From Bugula neritina (lineage: Eukaryota > Bryozoa > Gymnolaemata > Cheilostomatida > Bugulidae), in assembly GCA_964035545.1 (NCBI GenBank), contig CAXIUT010000308.1, forward strand, positions 1-35,929: a stretch of DNA of 35,929 nucleotides, written 5' to 3'. The notes beneath the pieces were generated by a model, which was not told the origin of the DNA, ran no database searches, and worked only from the letters and a program-made list of their open reading frames with translations. Shown here one piece after another: positions 1-10,898 of this stretch (within the stretch, counting starts at the first letter, position 1; the number at the start of each line of letters is the position of its first letter). A program made the position numbers and the translations under genes.

Positions 1-89
1 CCCAACCCCAACCCCAACCCCAACCCCAACCCCAACCCCAACCCCAACCCCAACCCCAACCCCAACCCCAACCCCAACCCCAACCCCAA
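1..89. repeat. Left telomere, C4A2 repeat
   Basis: Uninterrupted CCCCAA units run from the first base to about position 89, the C-rich strand expected at a left chromosome end. The G4T2 type is shared by Tetrahymena, Paramecium (mixed) and other oligohymenophorean ciliates. It differs from the G4T4 of spirotrichs. The first gene starts only about 75 bp inside it. Confidence 0.97.
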
Positions 90-163
90 ATGAGTGTTCA
101 TAAATTCAATGATTTTAATTAGTGAGTTAATAGAATTATAAATTTATACTCATACATATCCAG

Positions 164-1086
164 ATGGAAGTAGCTGTTCCAAAAATTGATCTTTCAGTAC
201 ATCTTGGTCCTGATACCGGCCAACAGATGCTATCTCGTATCCAGGTCAGAAACTATGCTGGAAATGGTTAAGTATTTATGATCTGATGAAGGTCAATGAG
301 TTGAAACAAAAAGCTAAGATTGATAACTAGACAATTGGCAACAATATAGTGTGCATTATCAAATATTCTGTCTACCCAGGCAGATAAGCAGAAGCTCTAA
401 AATATCTTCAAGAAGGATTTGATCAGACTAAAAGTAAATAATTGCTCAGTCCACTTCAATTCATCTCTAGAAAATTTTAAGATTAATAAATTCAAACTTC
501 TCTTTATTCTGAGGCAGGAGCAGTCTGTATTCGATATAGAATTGTTCTTTAATAAGAAATGGAAGGTTTCTTATCAAACTTCTCTAAAATAAGCAGAGTT
601 AGATTGGAATTATTGCTAAAGGGAAACGTCAGCCATACTATGAAGAATCGTACCAATGTAAAAGTTGACTATTGTTATGCGAATCTCACAGCTTAAGAAA
701 TCGACTCTGATGTATTTCATAATATGCTATTAGAAGGAGATGTCTTGCCTCAAGAAGTCATCATGAATCCTTTTTACTCAATCGTACAAAAAAGTAAAAA
801 AATGCATCTAACTCTCAGACTTAAAAGTTTTAGACAAATCAATAAGTATTATGAAGATATTGGAAAATCTATTGGAAATGATCAATTCAAATTCAATAAA
901 AAATAAGAGAAAAATGATTTCAAGTACACTGTTCCTGGCCTTTTCAAAGAAAATGTTGAAGCATTTGCCTTTGTTCAGGATGGCTTTGCTTTAAAGGCTG
1001 ATATCACCCATCAAGGATAAGAAATCTTTTTCAGATTAGTCAAAGTTTACTTCAAAGCAGCTAAACATGCTATGGGTGACTTTTGA
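164..1086 (+). CDS. Unrecognised 300-aa protein
   Basis: Reads as 300 aa after removal of one 20-nt intron at 272-291 (GTATTTATGATCTGATGAAG); 903 coding nt, ending at TGA. The start is the first ATG downstream of the telomere, with protein beginning MEVAVPKIDLSVHLGPDTG. It is mixed in composition, soluble-looking, without signal peptide, membrane helices or coiled coil, and contains several TAA/TAG read as Glu. The C-terminal part (AFAFVQDGFALKADITHQG) looks like a folded domain. I do not recognise the family. It lies 57 bp upstream of, and co-directional with, a giant coiled-coil gene, and the two make up a whole 5.1-kb chromosome-like unit. Confidence 0.8.
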
Positions 1087-1143
1087 TCATCTAAAACCTA
1101 TTCTATTAATAATAAAAATATATTGTAACCGAATTTATAATTA

Positions 1144-4100
1144 ATGTAATTTCGAGTTAGACCTTCTTCAAAAAAATCAAATAACGACGTTTCTCTAGTT
1201 GACTTTCCCAGTAGATCGCTGATAGGAGGAGATACAGCACTTCAAAGATCAATGGGTTCTCGTATGGACCAAATATAATCTGCTTTATCTTCTTTTCAAG
1301 AAATGTATAAACGAGATCGATAAATTTCAAACGCTGGATATATTGAAACTCAAAAACGATTAGATAAAACATAATATAAAATTTTTTCAGCAGAACAAGA
1401 TCTAAGACAACTGAGTTAGGTACATTAAAATAAATTTAGATAAGATAAATAAAACAGCCTCGATAGGTATCATTTTCCAATGGAGAGCCATCGAAAAATG
1501 AGATCAATCTACTTAAACAAGTGTTATTGCAGGATAAAGATGCTCAAAGAGAATTAACTAAACATCAAAATAGTCAAATTTAACAATTAAGCATCAAAAT
1601 GCTCAGACAAGAACAATAGATAAGACAACTTTTATCATAACAAAGAAATCATTGGGAAAATCGTTTTCATGGACAAGAAGATGAACTCAGATAAGTTTAA
1701 GGACTGAAAAATAAAAAAATGTAACAACAGTATTAGTTAATCAAAGGCGTTATTGCAAATGCATAAAGGAAAATCTATGAATAACTTTAAAGAAAAATAA
1801 GAAATTAAACAGTAGTTAGAGATTTTGTTGACTAGAAACTAGCACAACTTAAATAAGAATTAACTATAGAACATCGACAAACTTTAGCCTCTGAAGCTAA
1901 ATTCATAAAATAAACAAAACAATCACTTGAAACGTTATTTACATTATCAACAAGTACAAAAAAATAATTATCTGAAGAACTAGCAGAAACACAAAAACTT
2001 ACAACAAGTAGCATCAAACGTATTTTAATTATAATATAGGTCTATCAATGGCATTGGATATAGCCAGGGAGAAATCAACAGACTAACTAAAATAAGCTGC
2101 TGAACTTAATCGAGAAATTAGTAATTAAATTATTGAACTTCGCAACTTTGTCACTACTAGTTTAGATTAAAATAGACATGTCATAAATCAATTAGAATAA
2201 CAAACACTAGAAAGAGGTTAAAATAGTAGTAATAATTCTAGAACTGTCCATAATCATTAAAATGAGCCTTCTTTTAATTTAATTCAAAAGGAAATCAATC
2301 AATGGAAAAATCTGACAGAACAAAAAAATCTTAATGTCTTTAAAGAAATATCAAATACTCTCAAAGTTATGAAGGTAGAATGGAGAAAAGAAAATGATGA
2401 TCTTGTTAGTGAGGTTTCTAGCCTGAATGATAGTTTAAAATCTTTAAAGAAAACAGGACCAAACTAACTGAAAAAAAGTGTTCAGGGTCTTGTATCTATT
2501 TTCAACAATGAATTTGATGTTCTAGCAGAAGAGTTAGAAACATTAACTGATATGATTGCACTTGCTAAGAAAGAACTCTAAAAAGATTTTAAAGAAAAAT
2601 TAGCGAAAATGAAGACTGAAATCCTAGAATAAATGAAGGTAGTTGTGACTCAAAAAGGAAAATAAAGTGCTAATTACACAGATAAGACATTAGGTCGAAG
2701 CGAATAGAATATGAAAAGTTATACAAATAAAGAAATAAAGTTTTCAACTTAGTCTATATCTCAAAGAATAGATAAAAATTAATCATCTATAATGCAATTT
2801 GAAACAGCAATGAAGAAAAATAATTTATTAACTGCATCACAACTAGAATAATATAGTCTCAAACTTAAAGGATTTAATGATAGCTACAAAGATTACTTGG
2901 AAGAACAAAGAAGAGACGATATGAAAAAAAGGTTAGAATTAGAAGAAACTATGAGAAAGAACGCAAGTAATTTAATGGATATTGGTTATAAAAAATGTGA
3001 GTATCTTGTAGAAGGTTTAAAAAATAATATTTAAGTTGCTCAGATGAAATAAAAAGTAGAAGCAACACAAGCTCTTGATAGTGCTAAAGACGAACTCAAA
3101 GTAATTTTTAATTTATTTAGAAAGAACTTCAAGGTAATAGACTTTAATTTCAAAAAGATCTAAGTCAAGGAATGGATAAATTATCGAAGGAAAGATAAAC
3201 TAGTGAATAAAATATGTTATAAACTGTTCAATAGAATATTAATAATGCAAAGAGGAATTTAACAAATTAAATAGGTAATAGTAAACTTTAGATGGAATAA
3301 AAAATCAGTTAAATTAAAACAAAAGCATAATAAAATTCAAAATAACTTTAATAACAACAAATATCACTTAAAAATTCACTATTATAAATGCAAAGAAATT
3401 AGAAAAAACTTAATTAATAAAATTTCCAGAAAACTAAAGATTAAATAAATGAGAAAGTTTCTAATTTAGAAGAGTCAATTAAAAATAAAGAAGTATAAAA
3501 AAGTAAGGAATAGTCTGCTCAAAAAGCATAGATGGAAACTTATATATCAACTTAGATAAATAAAGCAACATCAGTTCAAAATTAAGAAATATCTCAATTA
3601 AAAGCATCTCTTCAGTAATCTCTGAACCAATAAAAATAATAAAATAACCAAAAATTTATCAGTTTATAAGAAAAACTTCAAAAATCTTCTTAAGAAAAAG
3701 ATAAGTCTGATCTAAATAATAAAGCAAAAGAATAGTAGCTTGAAAAAAGATTAGAAACTTCAAATTAAAACTTTGAAAATAAGATAATTGTGATTAATAC
3801 AAAACTTGATGAAATAAATAATAAAGTCGGTTAACAATACAACAACTTATAAGAAAAACTACAAAAATCTTCAGAAGAGAAAAATAAAGTTGAATCAAGT
3901 AATAAAATAAAATAATAATAACTTCAACAAAAACTAAATTCAACAAACTAAGAAATATAAGGTAAAATAGTATTAATGAACACAAAATTAGATTAATTAG
4001 ATAATAAAGTCGTATAAGTAAATAAAAAAATGGATGAAAACCAAAATCAAGCATAAAGATAAAAGCAAGAATCTTCAAAAGAAGTAGCATAAAAACAAAA

Positions 4101-4932
4101 AGATATATAAGAAATGATAAATCAAGTCGTAGTAAATATAGATGCTAAAAACAAGTAAACATCTAATCAACTTGAAACAATAAATCTTAAAATATCTTAA
4201 TTTTAAAATAGTTCTTAACAAAAAGCAATATCAAAATAAAAAGACTTTTAATAAAAACTCAATACTCTTGTTTTAAATGTTGATAAAAAAGATAAATAAA
4301 ATAGTAAATAATTTTAATAAATCAATAAAAAGATATCTCAATTTGAAAGTAATTCTGAACAAAAAGCTATATCGAAATAAAAATAATTTTAATAAAAACT
4401 TGACAAACTTATTGTTAATGTTGATGTAAAAGATAAATAAAATAGTAAATAATTTTAATAAATCAATAAAAAGATATCTCAATTTGAAAGTAATTCTGAA
4501 CAAAAAGCTATATCGAAATAAAAATAATTTTAATAAAAACTTGACAAACTTATTGTTAATGTTGATGTAAAAGATAAATAAAATAGTAAATAATTCGAAA
4601 AAGTTAACAAAAAGATTTCCTAATTCCAAAGTAATGTTTAAAAAAAAGACGGATAAGGAAAAAAGGTTGGATAATAAAGTTTAGATAAAATACAAAAAGA
4701 TCTGTAAAGACAAATAAAAAGTTTATCAGTTAGAATAGATGAAATACAAGACCGTGATAGAGGATAATAAAATGAAGAGGCAATAACAAGTGTACGTAAG
4801 TCAGTAAATAAGTTATAAGCTATGGTATTTTCTTAACAAGCAAAAAATAAAGCATTATTTGATAGATTAACTGAAGATGTTAATAAAGTTAGCTAAAACT
4901 TGAATCTTCTCACCAACTAAATGAGATAATGA
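1144..4932 (+). CDS. Giant coiled-coil protein with 47-aa tandem repeats
   Basis: 1242 aa after removal of three 20-nt introns (1420-1439, 2020-2039, 3101-3120), each of which restores the frame exactly; stop TGA at 4930-4932. After a short non-helical head (MEFRVRPSSKKSNNDVS) almost the whole protein is heptad-like and very rich in K, E, Q, N and S, so it is predicted to form long coiled coils. Near the C-terminus a 141-nt (47-aa) unit is repeated in tandem. Reading TAA/TAG as Glu gives typical charged coiled-coil sequence such as KEFEEKLDKLIVNVD; reading them as Gln would give long Q runs. A structural or cytoskeletal role is inferred only from composition. No specific family was recognised. 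Confidence 0.85.
4160..4650 (+). repeat. 141-bp tandem repeat inside the coiled-coil gene
   Basis: Two almost identical 141-nt copies occupy 4301-4441 and 4442-4582. A more diverged copy precedes them (about 4160-4300) and a partial diverged copy follows (from 4583). The landmark string ATAGTAAATA recurs at 4301, 4442 and 4583. The period is a multiple of three, so each unit encodes 47 aa (KENSKEFEEINKKISQFES and onward) and preserves the reading frame. Confidence 0.9.
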
Positions 4933-5035
4933 TTAACAATCCTCTGCTATAATATCTAATATATTATCATAATATTCATATAAAAGTATTCAATCAGTTT
5001 CATACAAGCATTTTCATCTTTTATATTTATTTTAT

Positions 5036-5122
5036 GGGGTTGGGGTTGGGGTTGGGGTTGGGGTTGGGGTTGGGGTTGGGGTTGGGGTTGGGGTTGGGGT
5101 TGGGGTTGGGGTTGGGGTTGGG
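5036..5122. repeat. Internal telomeric tract, G4T2 orientation
   Basis: Perfect GGGGTT repeats of about 87 nt, in the orientation of a right-hand telomere. To the left is a roughly 100-bp AT-rich spacer after the coiled-coil gene's stop, as expected next to a telomere. To the right it joins directly to the coding sequence of a TIM44-like gene on the minus strand, which it cuts off. It looks like the right end of a 5.1-kb chromosome joined to unrelated sequence. Confidence 0.95.
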
Positions 5123-5958
5123 ATCTTATGCTCCTTACACTACATTTCCATCTTTGTCTACAAAACAATAAATGTGCATTACCTTGATTGTAAAATCAAA
5201 TTTCGGAATCAAATTTTATCCAACTCTGGCCTTTGACAATTGAGCTGGATAGTTAAACACTAATTCTGTAAACATCGGCCTCCATTTCTAAATTAATTTA
5301 TATTTACCTTCACTTTGTACATCTTGATATGCCCTGAAAAATATTAATATCCTTGATCTTAGGTCATTAGGTCTAGTTCAGATAGTTTTTAGTTCAAAAA
5401 AGCATGATAAGTTGTTTTAAAAATAACTGTTGATTCCTGTTCCAACTAGTATAGAGAAAAATCTGGAATATAGTTTCTCATCAGCTATGTTGCTCTTGCT
5501 TCTGGGCTGCCTTCTGAAATTTTACTATAAACAGTTGTTCCAGCATTAGCTATAGCTCCTTCTCTAGTACTAGCATATTATTTTAAATTTTCTTTGAAGA
5601 TTTCATATTCTTTATACTGCTAGGTATTAGTAATACGATTTTTGATGGACTCAGGAATCATTCCTGATAACTTAAATCCTTATTTTTTTTGTTAAGGTTG
5701 TTTATCACTACTAACAAGAGCTGATTTAAGATATTAAGGAGTTTCGTTTTGAATTTGTTCAAGTTCTTATTTACTGTATCTTTTTTGCTATTTGACTTTT
5801 TGATATTTTTGTTTGACTTGTTCTTCTTCATCAGGAAAAGTTTATTTCCAAGCTGACTTCACAAAAGCAAAGATTCTGTTACTTTTTGGTTTATCTTAGC
5901 AAAAGTAAAAACTGTTTCTACGCCATACTAGCATAGCCATATTTCTAAACCTCATCAT
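5123..5958 (-). CDS. TIM44: TIM44-like mitochondrial import protein, 3' end cut off
   Basis: Tim44 tethers mtHsp70 to the inner-membrane TIM23 channel on the matrix side. 272 codons are present after one 20-nt intron (5288-5307). The N-terminus (MMRFRNMAMLVWRRNSF) is basic and amphipathic, as in a matrix presequence. Family-like blocks follow in order: ITNTEQYKEYEIFKENL (compare the xLYKxxxEFKD region), RNYIPDFSLYELEQE, KKWRPMFTELVF, and VDKDGNVVEGAEDP (compare GEVVEGDPDK). Both Glu residues in VVEGAED are encoded by TAA, at positions where Tim44 has Glu or acidic residues. The frame then runs into C4A2 repeat, so the last 40 or so residues of the Tim44 domain are missing. Divergent; assignment from motif order. 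Confidence 0.65.
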
Positions 5959-6128
5959 TTGTTGTTAATATAAAATTAATTGCCGTAATAAATTATTCTT
6001 CAGAATGAATATAGTGACAGAAATGACCAGATTCACAATAAAATATTATCCTTTCAATAATATTTCTATAAAATTATTTAATTTAGAATAGTTAATATAT
6101 AAGCATTAATATAATTAATGATGAATAA

Positions 6129-7100
6129 TCACTGTATGATTTAAGGAGTTAAAAATTACTTTTTTCTTGTTTATCTCTTAGCTTGACTTAAAAATTGACT
6201 CCTAGCCTTCTCAATTTCCTTGTTCATTCCCAAAACTGAACGACGAATCTTTTATATCTTTTTGATTTCTTCTAACTCTTTTAACTCATATCTTGATTTC
6301 AGATCGGTTGTCTGATCGATGTCACACATTGTAGAATACATTTCTACAAAGACTGCAAAAAGACCGAAAATATAGAGAAGAACGAAGTCTTTCACTTTTC
6401 CGTCCAAGATAGCGTCAGAACCTCCAGTATAATAAAAGTTGGCTGAAAGATAATAAGCTCCTATCTCAAAGAAGAGTGCCGAATCAGCCAAAAGAACAAA
6501 TTTAAAGAGTATGACTCTCCATTTAGACCACTTAACATGGATCATCATAATTCTGAAATTTCCAACAAAGAATATGATTTCAACTGGAAAGGCAATCATA
6601 GATATGACTTGATACCACTATCCAGTATAGATCACTAAGAGAAAGCCAATAAAGCCAAAACAACTGGCGACCTGAGTGAGAAATATATTATCCAACAACA
6701 CATAGATGTTGAATATTTTCCACCAGTCCTGGCACAGTTGTCTCGTAGTCAACAAGGTTATCACTATTGTGCTTATCATAATGACAATAGACATATATCC
6801 TTTTGACAGCTCATTATTGGTAAATACCAACAAGATGTTCTGGAAAGAAACTGTAAAGGAAAGGATCAAGTTGATGAAGTAGATAAGCAAGTGTTGTTCA
6901 GATCTTGATTCATTGTCTTATTCCTTTTCACTTTCATTTGAACTTTGTTTCTATTCAAGATTCGATACCTTGTTTCCATTTTGTAAGAGAGAAGGTAGGG
7001 AGTCTTCCATGACAGGAGTCTCTTTCATGCACTCTGCAGGACTTTCTAGGTTCCAAACTTTGCTGTTGTTGTTGCTGGTGAAGCTAAGCATTCCTAACAT
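6129..7100 (-). CDS. Six-helix membrane protein, family not recognised
   Basis: 323 aa, single exon. An acidic, Ser-rich cytosol-like N-terminus of about 70 residues is followed by six hydrophobic segments: LLIYFINLILSFTVSF, YMSIVIMISTIVITLL, VASCFGFIGFLLVIY, VISMIAFPVEIIFFVG, LFKFVLLADSALFF and FVLLYIFGLFAVFVEM. A charged helical tail follows (LKSRYELKELEEIKK) with a final basic stretch. There is no signal peptide and no recognisable transporter or receptor motif. The start is the first ATG of the frame. It sits 62 bp downstream of a coiled-coil gene on the same strand. The short hydrophobic minus-strand frames here are pieces of this one gene split at TAA/TAG. Confidence 0.75.
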
Positions 7101-7162
7101 AGTTTCTATTTCTAAGAAAAGAATATAATCAATCAGTATAATATCGAAATATTTATCTTAGT

Positions 7163-8296
7163 TCAAGTTTGACTCTAAAATATTTTTTTTATCGCCTTTA
7201 AATGTTCCATCTCCTTATATAGTTCTTCTTGATCGGATTCTAATCTATTATTCACTCCTCTAATTAGTCTCTGCTGTTAGATAATTACTCCAACTTTACC
7301 TCGTAAATACCCTCTGTCTCCTTCTATTTTTCTTCCCTTTTTACTGACAATTTCTCGTTTTTATTGAGTTTCTTTGATTTTCATGTTGATCTTTTCGTTT
7401 GTTTAGTTATAGAGCTTTAATTTAGAATTTAGAATGCCAATAGTTAGTCGATGATGTTTTACAAGGATTTAATTGTTTGTAAAATTACCTTTTAATGCAT
7501 AAAAGTGTTTCAATATTTAGCTATTTTTTTACTTCAAAAGATCTAACTTTCCAAATAACTTTTAAATATTCCTTTTTTCCCTTGTTATCCATCCTTCTCC
7601 AATGTTTTCTACATTTTATTTTTATAGTTCTTATTCTTCTTCTTCATATTATTTTTCTTCATCAAGAGATAGAGATAATTAAAGTTGAGTATTTTTTCCT
7701 TTTAATTTTTGAATATTCGATTCTATTTTTCTCATTTGATCTCTAATAGTTCTTCTTTCGAAATTGTACATTTACTTTTTTTTAACTGATTCTTCAAGAT
7801 TAATCAATTCTTGATTGATTTTATCTTCATTTAATTATAACTCACGAGATATTTTGATTTATAATTCAGCTAAAGATTGCTTTATCAACTTCTATTATTC
7901 TATTTGACGGCTACATTTTTCAATGGCATTTAATTATTAATATTATTTTTCTTTTCTTTTCTAGTAAGTTGTATTTTTATCTTTCCAGTCTGTCATAACT
8001 TTTTTCAATTTTTTTTGAAGTTAATAAATCTTTATTTTTTTATTAGTGTTTCTTCTTTGAGGTGCCTGCTTCACAATCTTACTCTTTGAATTTGAACTTG
8101 ACTATTTATAAGTTAAATTAATCTATTGAGAACGAGAATGATGCATCGAATGATTTATATCTTGTATCTCCTTTTATAGTTCTTGATAGTGATTAATTTT
8201 GTCCTGATAATCTAAGATCTATTCATGTAGCTAGAGTTTAACAGCCTCTTCTTGTTTTAGCTATATTTATGGTTCTGGGTTGGGTTAAGAAGACAT
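7163..8296 (-). CDS. Coiled-coil protein, 377 aa
   Basis: One uninterrupted 377-aa frame starting MSSEPNPEPEIELKQEE and ending at TGA, without introns. Residues from about 15 onward are heptad-like: an early coil (ILDYQDKINHYQELEKEI), a basic Ser-rich linker with PQRRNTNKK, then a long coiled coil to the C-terminus. There are no zinc-binding or nucleotide-binding motifs. The length and architecture (short acidic head, two coils, basic linker) resemble small ciliary or basal-body coiled-coil proteins, but I cannot name a family. It is divergently arranged with the next gene across 173 bp. Confidence 0.75.
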
Positions 8297-8469
8297 TTTA
8301 CTTCTTTGAACTAGTTTAATATATTGAATAAATATATCAAACTTAAGAATATATTCCATATAGAATGGTTGATATATCGAAACATAGTCTTCTAAAAAAA
8401 CATAACTAGATACATAAAGATCTAATTAAAAAGTATCAATAACATTTTAACCCCCTTTTTCTACCTAAA
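8297..8469. promoter_or_regulatory. Shared upstream region between divergent genes
   Basis: 173 bp of AT-rich sequence between the start codons of a minus-strand coiled-coil gene and a plus-strand basic-protein gene. Both promoters must lie here or overlap the coding ends. No conserved box could be defined by eye. Confidence 0.4.
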
Positions 8470-10584
8470 ATGGCAGTTACAGGCTACCATATAGAACTAG
8501 ATCCCTCTTGCCAGATCTTTTTCAGCAAATTAAAACTATCAGACAAGAACCTTATTCAAAGATAAAACTAGTTCATTGATATCATGAAAAATATTGTCAC
8601 TAAACAATCTTAAAATTGTGCTACTGATTTGCTACTACTGTCTTTAGCAAATATCCCAGAACAATCAAGAAAAATGACAGTACAATTCTAAGAAAATAAA
8701 CATAAATATTATTAAATTTTAAGTAGCAGATTAAAAGATCTCAACTAGTTGATATTTCATATATAAAGATTTCAAAAGTAACCATTGCTATAAAAATAAT
8801 GCAGAACAATTCTTCAGAAATAAATAGTAAAACTTAAAAGTGGATATAAACAACATCAAAATAAAAAGATGATAGAATAAATAAAAACAATGTAAAAATT
8901 AATTTAATAAAAATAAAGCTAAACCCAATATTTCAACTTAAAGGCTTTTAAATCAAAATAAAGAAAATAAAAAGAATAGCATATAAGAAATATGCTAGCA
9001 AAAAATAAAAATATACTAAATATGAATAGAATAACAACTTAAGCGTCTTCAAATAAATTTTAAAATACTGATTCAGTAGATATTAGATTCAGTTAGCAAA
9101 AAGATAAAAATTTTATATTAAAACAAAAACCTCTGATTCAACCTCCTTTTAAAAATAGTATCACATATAAAGATAGACTTCTTAACAAATTTGATTCAAT
9201 CAAATATGATTATCAAGCTCCAGAAGGATCTAAAAAAGTTATCACTAGGTTTAAATAGAATACTTTCAATAGTAAAAAACGTCAATTTTTTAATAAAGGA
9301 AACTATTGGAATAAATATAATAAATAAAAAAGTTAAAATATCGATAAAAGCATTAATTAAAATGACAAAACTAGTTAAATAAGATAAACTAAAAGATTAT
9401 TTAAAGTTAAAAGTAAAAGCAATGAAAGAAGATCATTGATGGCAGCCCCTATCTTTTAGTCAAAACAGAAAAATAAGAAAAAAATAAGATTGAAGACATA
9501 GATGATATCAAAATCAAAATACAATCAATAAAAGAGATAAAAGAGATAAAAGAGATAAAAGAGTAATAGTATTTGTAAGATTAGTTGCAGTTCGAAAAAT
9601 GATTCAAAAAAAATGTCTATATCAATCGATAACTAATAAAATATTAGACCCAAAAGCACTTCAATTGAAAAGAAATAATCATAAATATAAATACAATCTC
9701 TTGGTTTTCTTGTTTAAAATACTTAGCTCTAGGAACAGAAACAATACATGAAGAGTAAAGGTCAAAGAGGAAAGAAATTCAAAATAAATAATAGTCAAAG
9801 AAGAAACAGCATGGTGAATTCATAGTAATCATTAGTTAAAAGTTAATTAATGATTAGATATAATATTAAACCTGAGAAGCACAAATTTTTATCTAGATAA
9901 AAAGAATAGATTTAGAGAGAATAAAAAAAATCAGTAACCTCTGTTTTAAAATCAACAAAAAAAGGTCAAAGATGTGGAAAAATGGTTCCAAATAGTAATC
10001 GCGCTAAATTTCAAAGAATATTAAAATAAAAAAATTTATAATAAATACTTATTGATAAGGATATTTAAGAAGATGATAAATATCGAAATAAATAATCAAT
10101 TAAAAGAAGACCAGCTCATTTCTTAACAAATGATCTCAGAGTAAAAAATAACAAACATATTCTTTCTCATAAATCAAGAATTCTACTTGAAGTTGATCTT
10201 GATGCAGATTTTTAATAAAAATAACCAATCAAAAATAAAAATCAATAATATGTTGATAACAAAGGTTTCTCAGTACAATTTTCAGAACTAGCTAAATTTC
10301 GATAAAAAGCTAATCAATAAAATCCTTTTTATTAATATTCAATGGCTCACTTTTATGGAGGTCAAAATATTAAATAATTTTAGTATTAAATAATTTCCAA
10401 TGAGAAAGGTATGTATTCCTTTAATAGACAGTTCGTTCAAACTCCTAAAAGTTAACAATCTCAACAAAAAATGATTAGCTTTACAAATAAAAAGGATATG
10501 GCTCTTGATTTTGGAAAACAATTGGCAAGATAGTTTCAAGATTTAGGTCAAAAAAATATTATTACTCCTTCAAGAACTAATTGA
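8470..10584 (+). CDS. Basic, low-complexity 704-aa protein
   Basis: A single 704-aa frame starting MAVTGYHIELDPSCQIFF, intron-free, with TAA/TAG throughout and TGA at 10582. The first 100 residues look folded (NLIQRENEFIDIMKNIV). The rest is K-, N-, S- and R-rich and probably largely disordered, with short helical stretches. A 9-nt repeat near 9526-9562 encodes four KR/E-type units. Late in the protein a conserved-looking patch appears (SMAHFYGGQNIKEFEYE, then LDFGKQLAREFQDLG). The high pI suggests nucleic-acid or microtubule binding, but this is inference. No family recognised. Confidence 0.75.
9526..9562 (+). repeat. 9-nt coding microsatellite
   Basis: About four copies of GAGATAAAA within the basic-protein gene. 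The period is a multiple of three, so the array adds lysine/arginine/glutamate triplets without changing frame. Confidence 0.8.
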
Positions 10585-10898
10585 TTAATTATTATTCATA
10601 ATTTTGACTTTAATTAATTTTATATGTTAAAACCCAAGAATTTTAAGACCTTTTTTATGTATTGTTTTTATATATATTTTCGAACTTAAACTTACTCTTT
10701 TGATAGTAGACAAAAAAAGACGTCACTTTTATTGATTTATAAGACTCTTTTTGTATTATATATAATCTTTTATTGTCATTTAATGTCATATTATTGTCGA
10801 ACAAACTTCTCTAATTCATTAGATAATACCAACATTATGACAGGAAAATTTGTCTTTTTAAAATATTATCATTTTTAACAGTTAAACAGACGAATTTA
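10585..10898. other. 314-bp intergenic stretch
   Basis: AT-rich sequence between two co-directional genes, among the longest gene-free stretches in the window. It contains a loosely repeated TTATTGTC/TTAATGTC motif at about 10773-10799 and no convincing frame under any code. It probably carries the 3' end of the basic-protein gene and the promoter of the membrane glycoprotein gene. Confidence 0.5.

Noticed and set aside
3794-4629. Hydrophobic minus-strand frames opposite the coiled-coil gene
   Set aside because: They are shadows of AT-rich coding sequence on the plus strand, reflect its 141-nt repeat, and have no start context.
4956-5168. Minus-strand frame with a long PQPQ run
   Set aside because: It is a translation of the internal telomeric repeat plus flanking bases; the true frame here is the end of the TIM44-like gene.
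7495-7746. Plus-strand Phe/Leu-rich frame
   Set aside because: It lies opposite an intact 377-aa coiled-coil gene and simply mirrors its Lys/Glu codons.
8273-8289. Short telomere-like string GGGTTGGGTT
   Set aside because: It lies inside the coding start of a coiled-coil gene (SEPNPEPE) and is only two units long.
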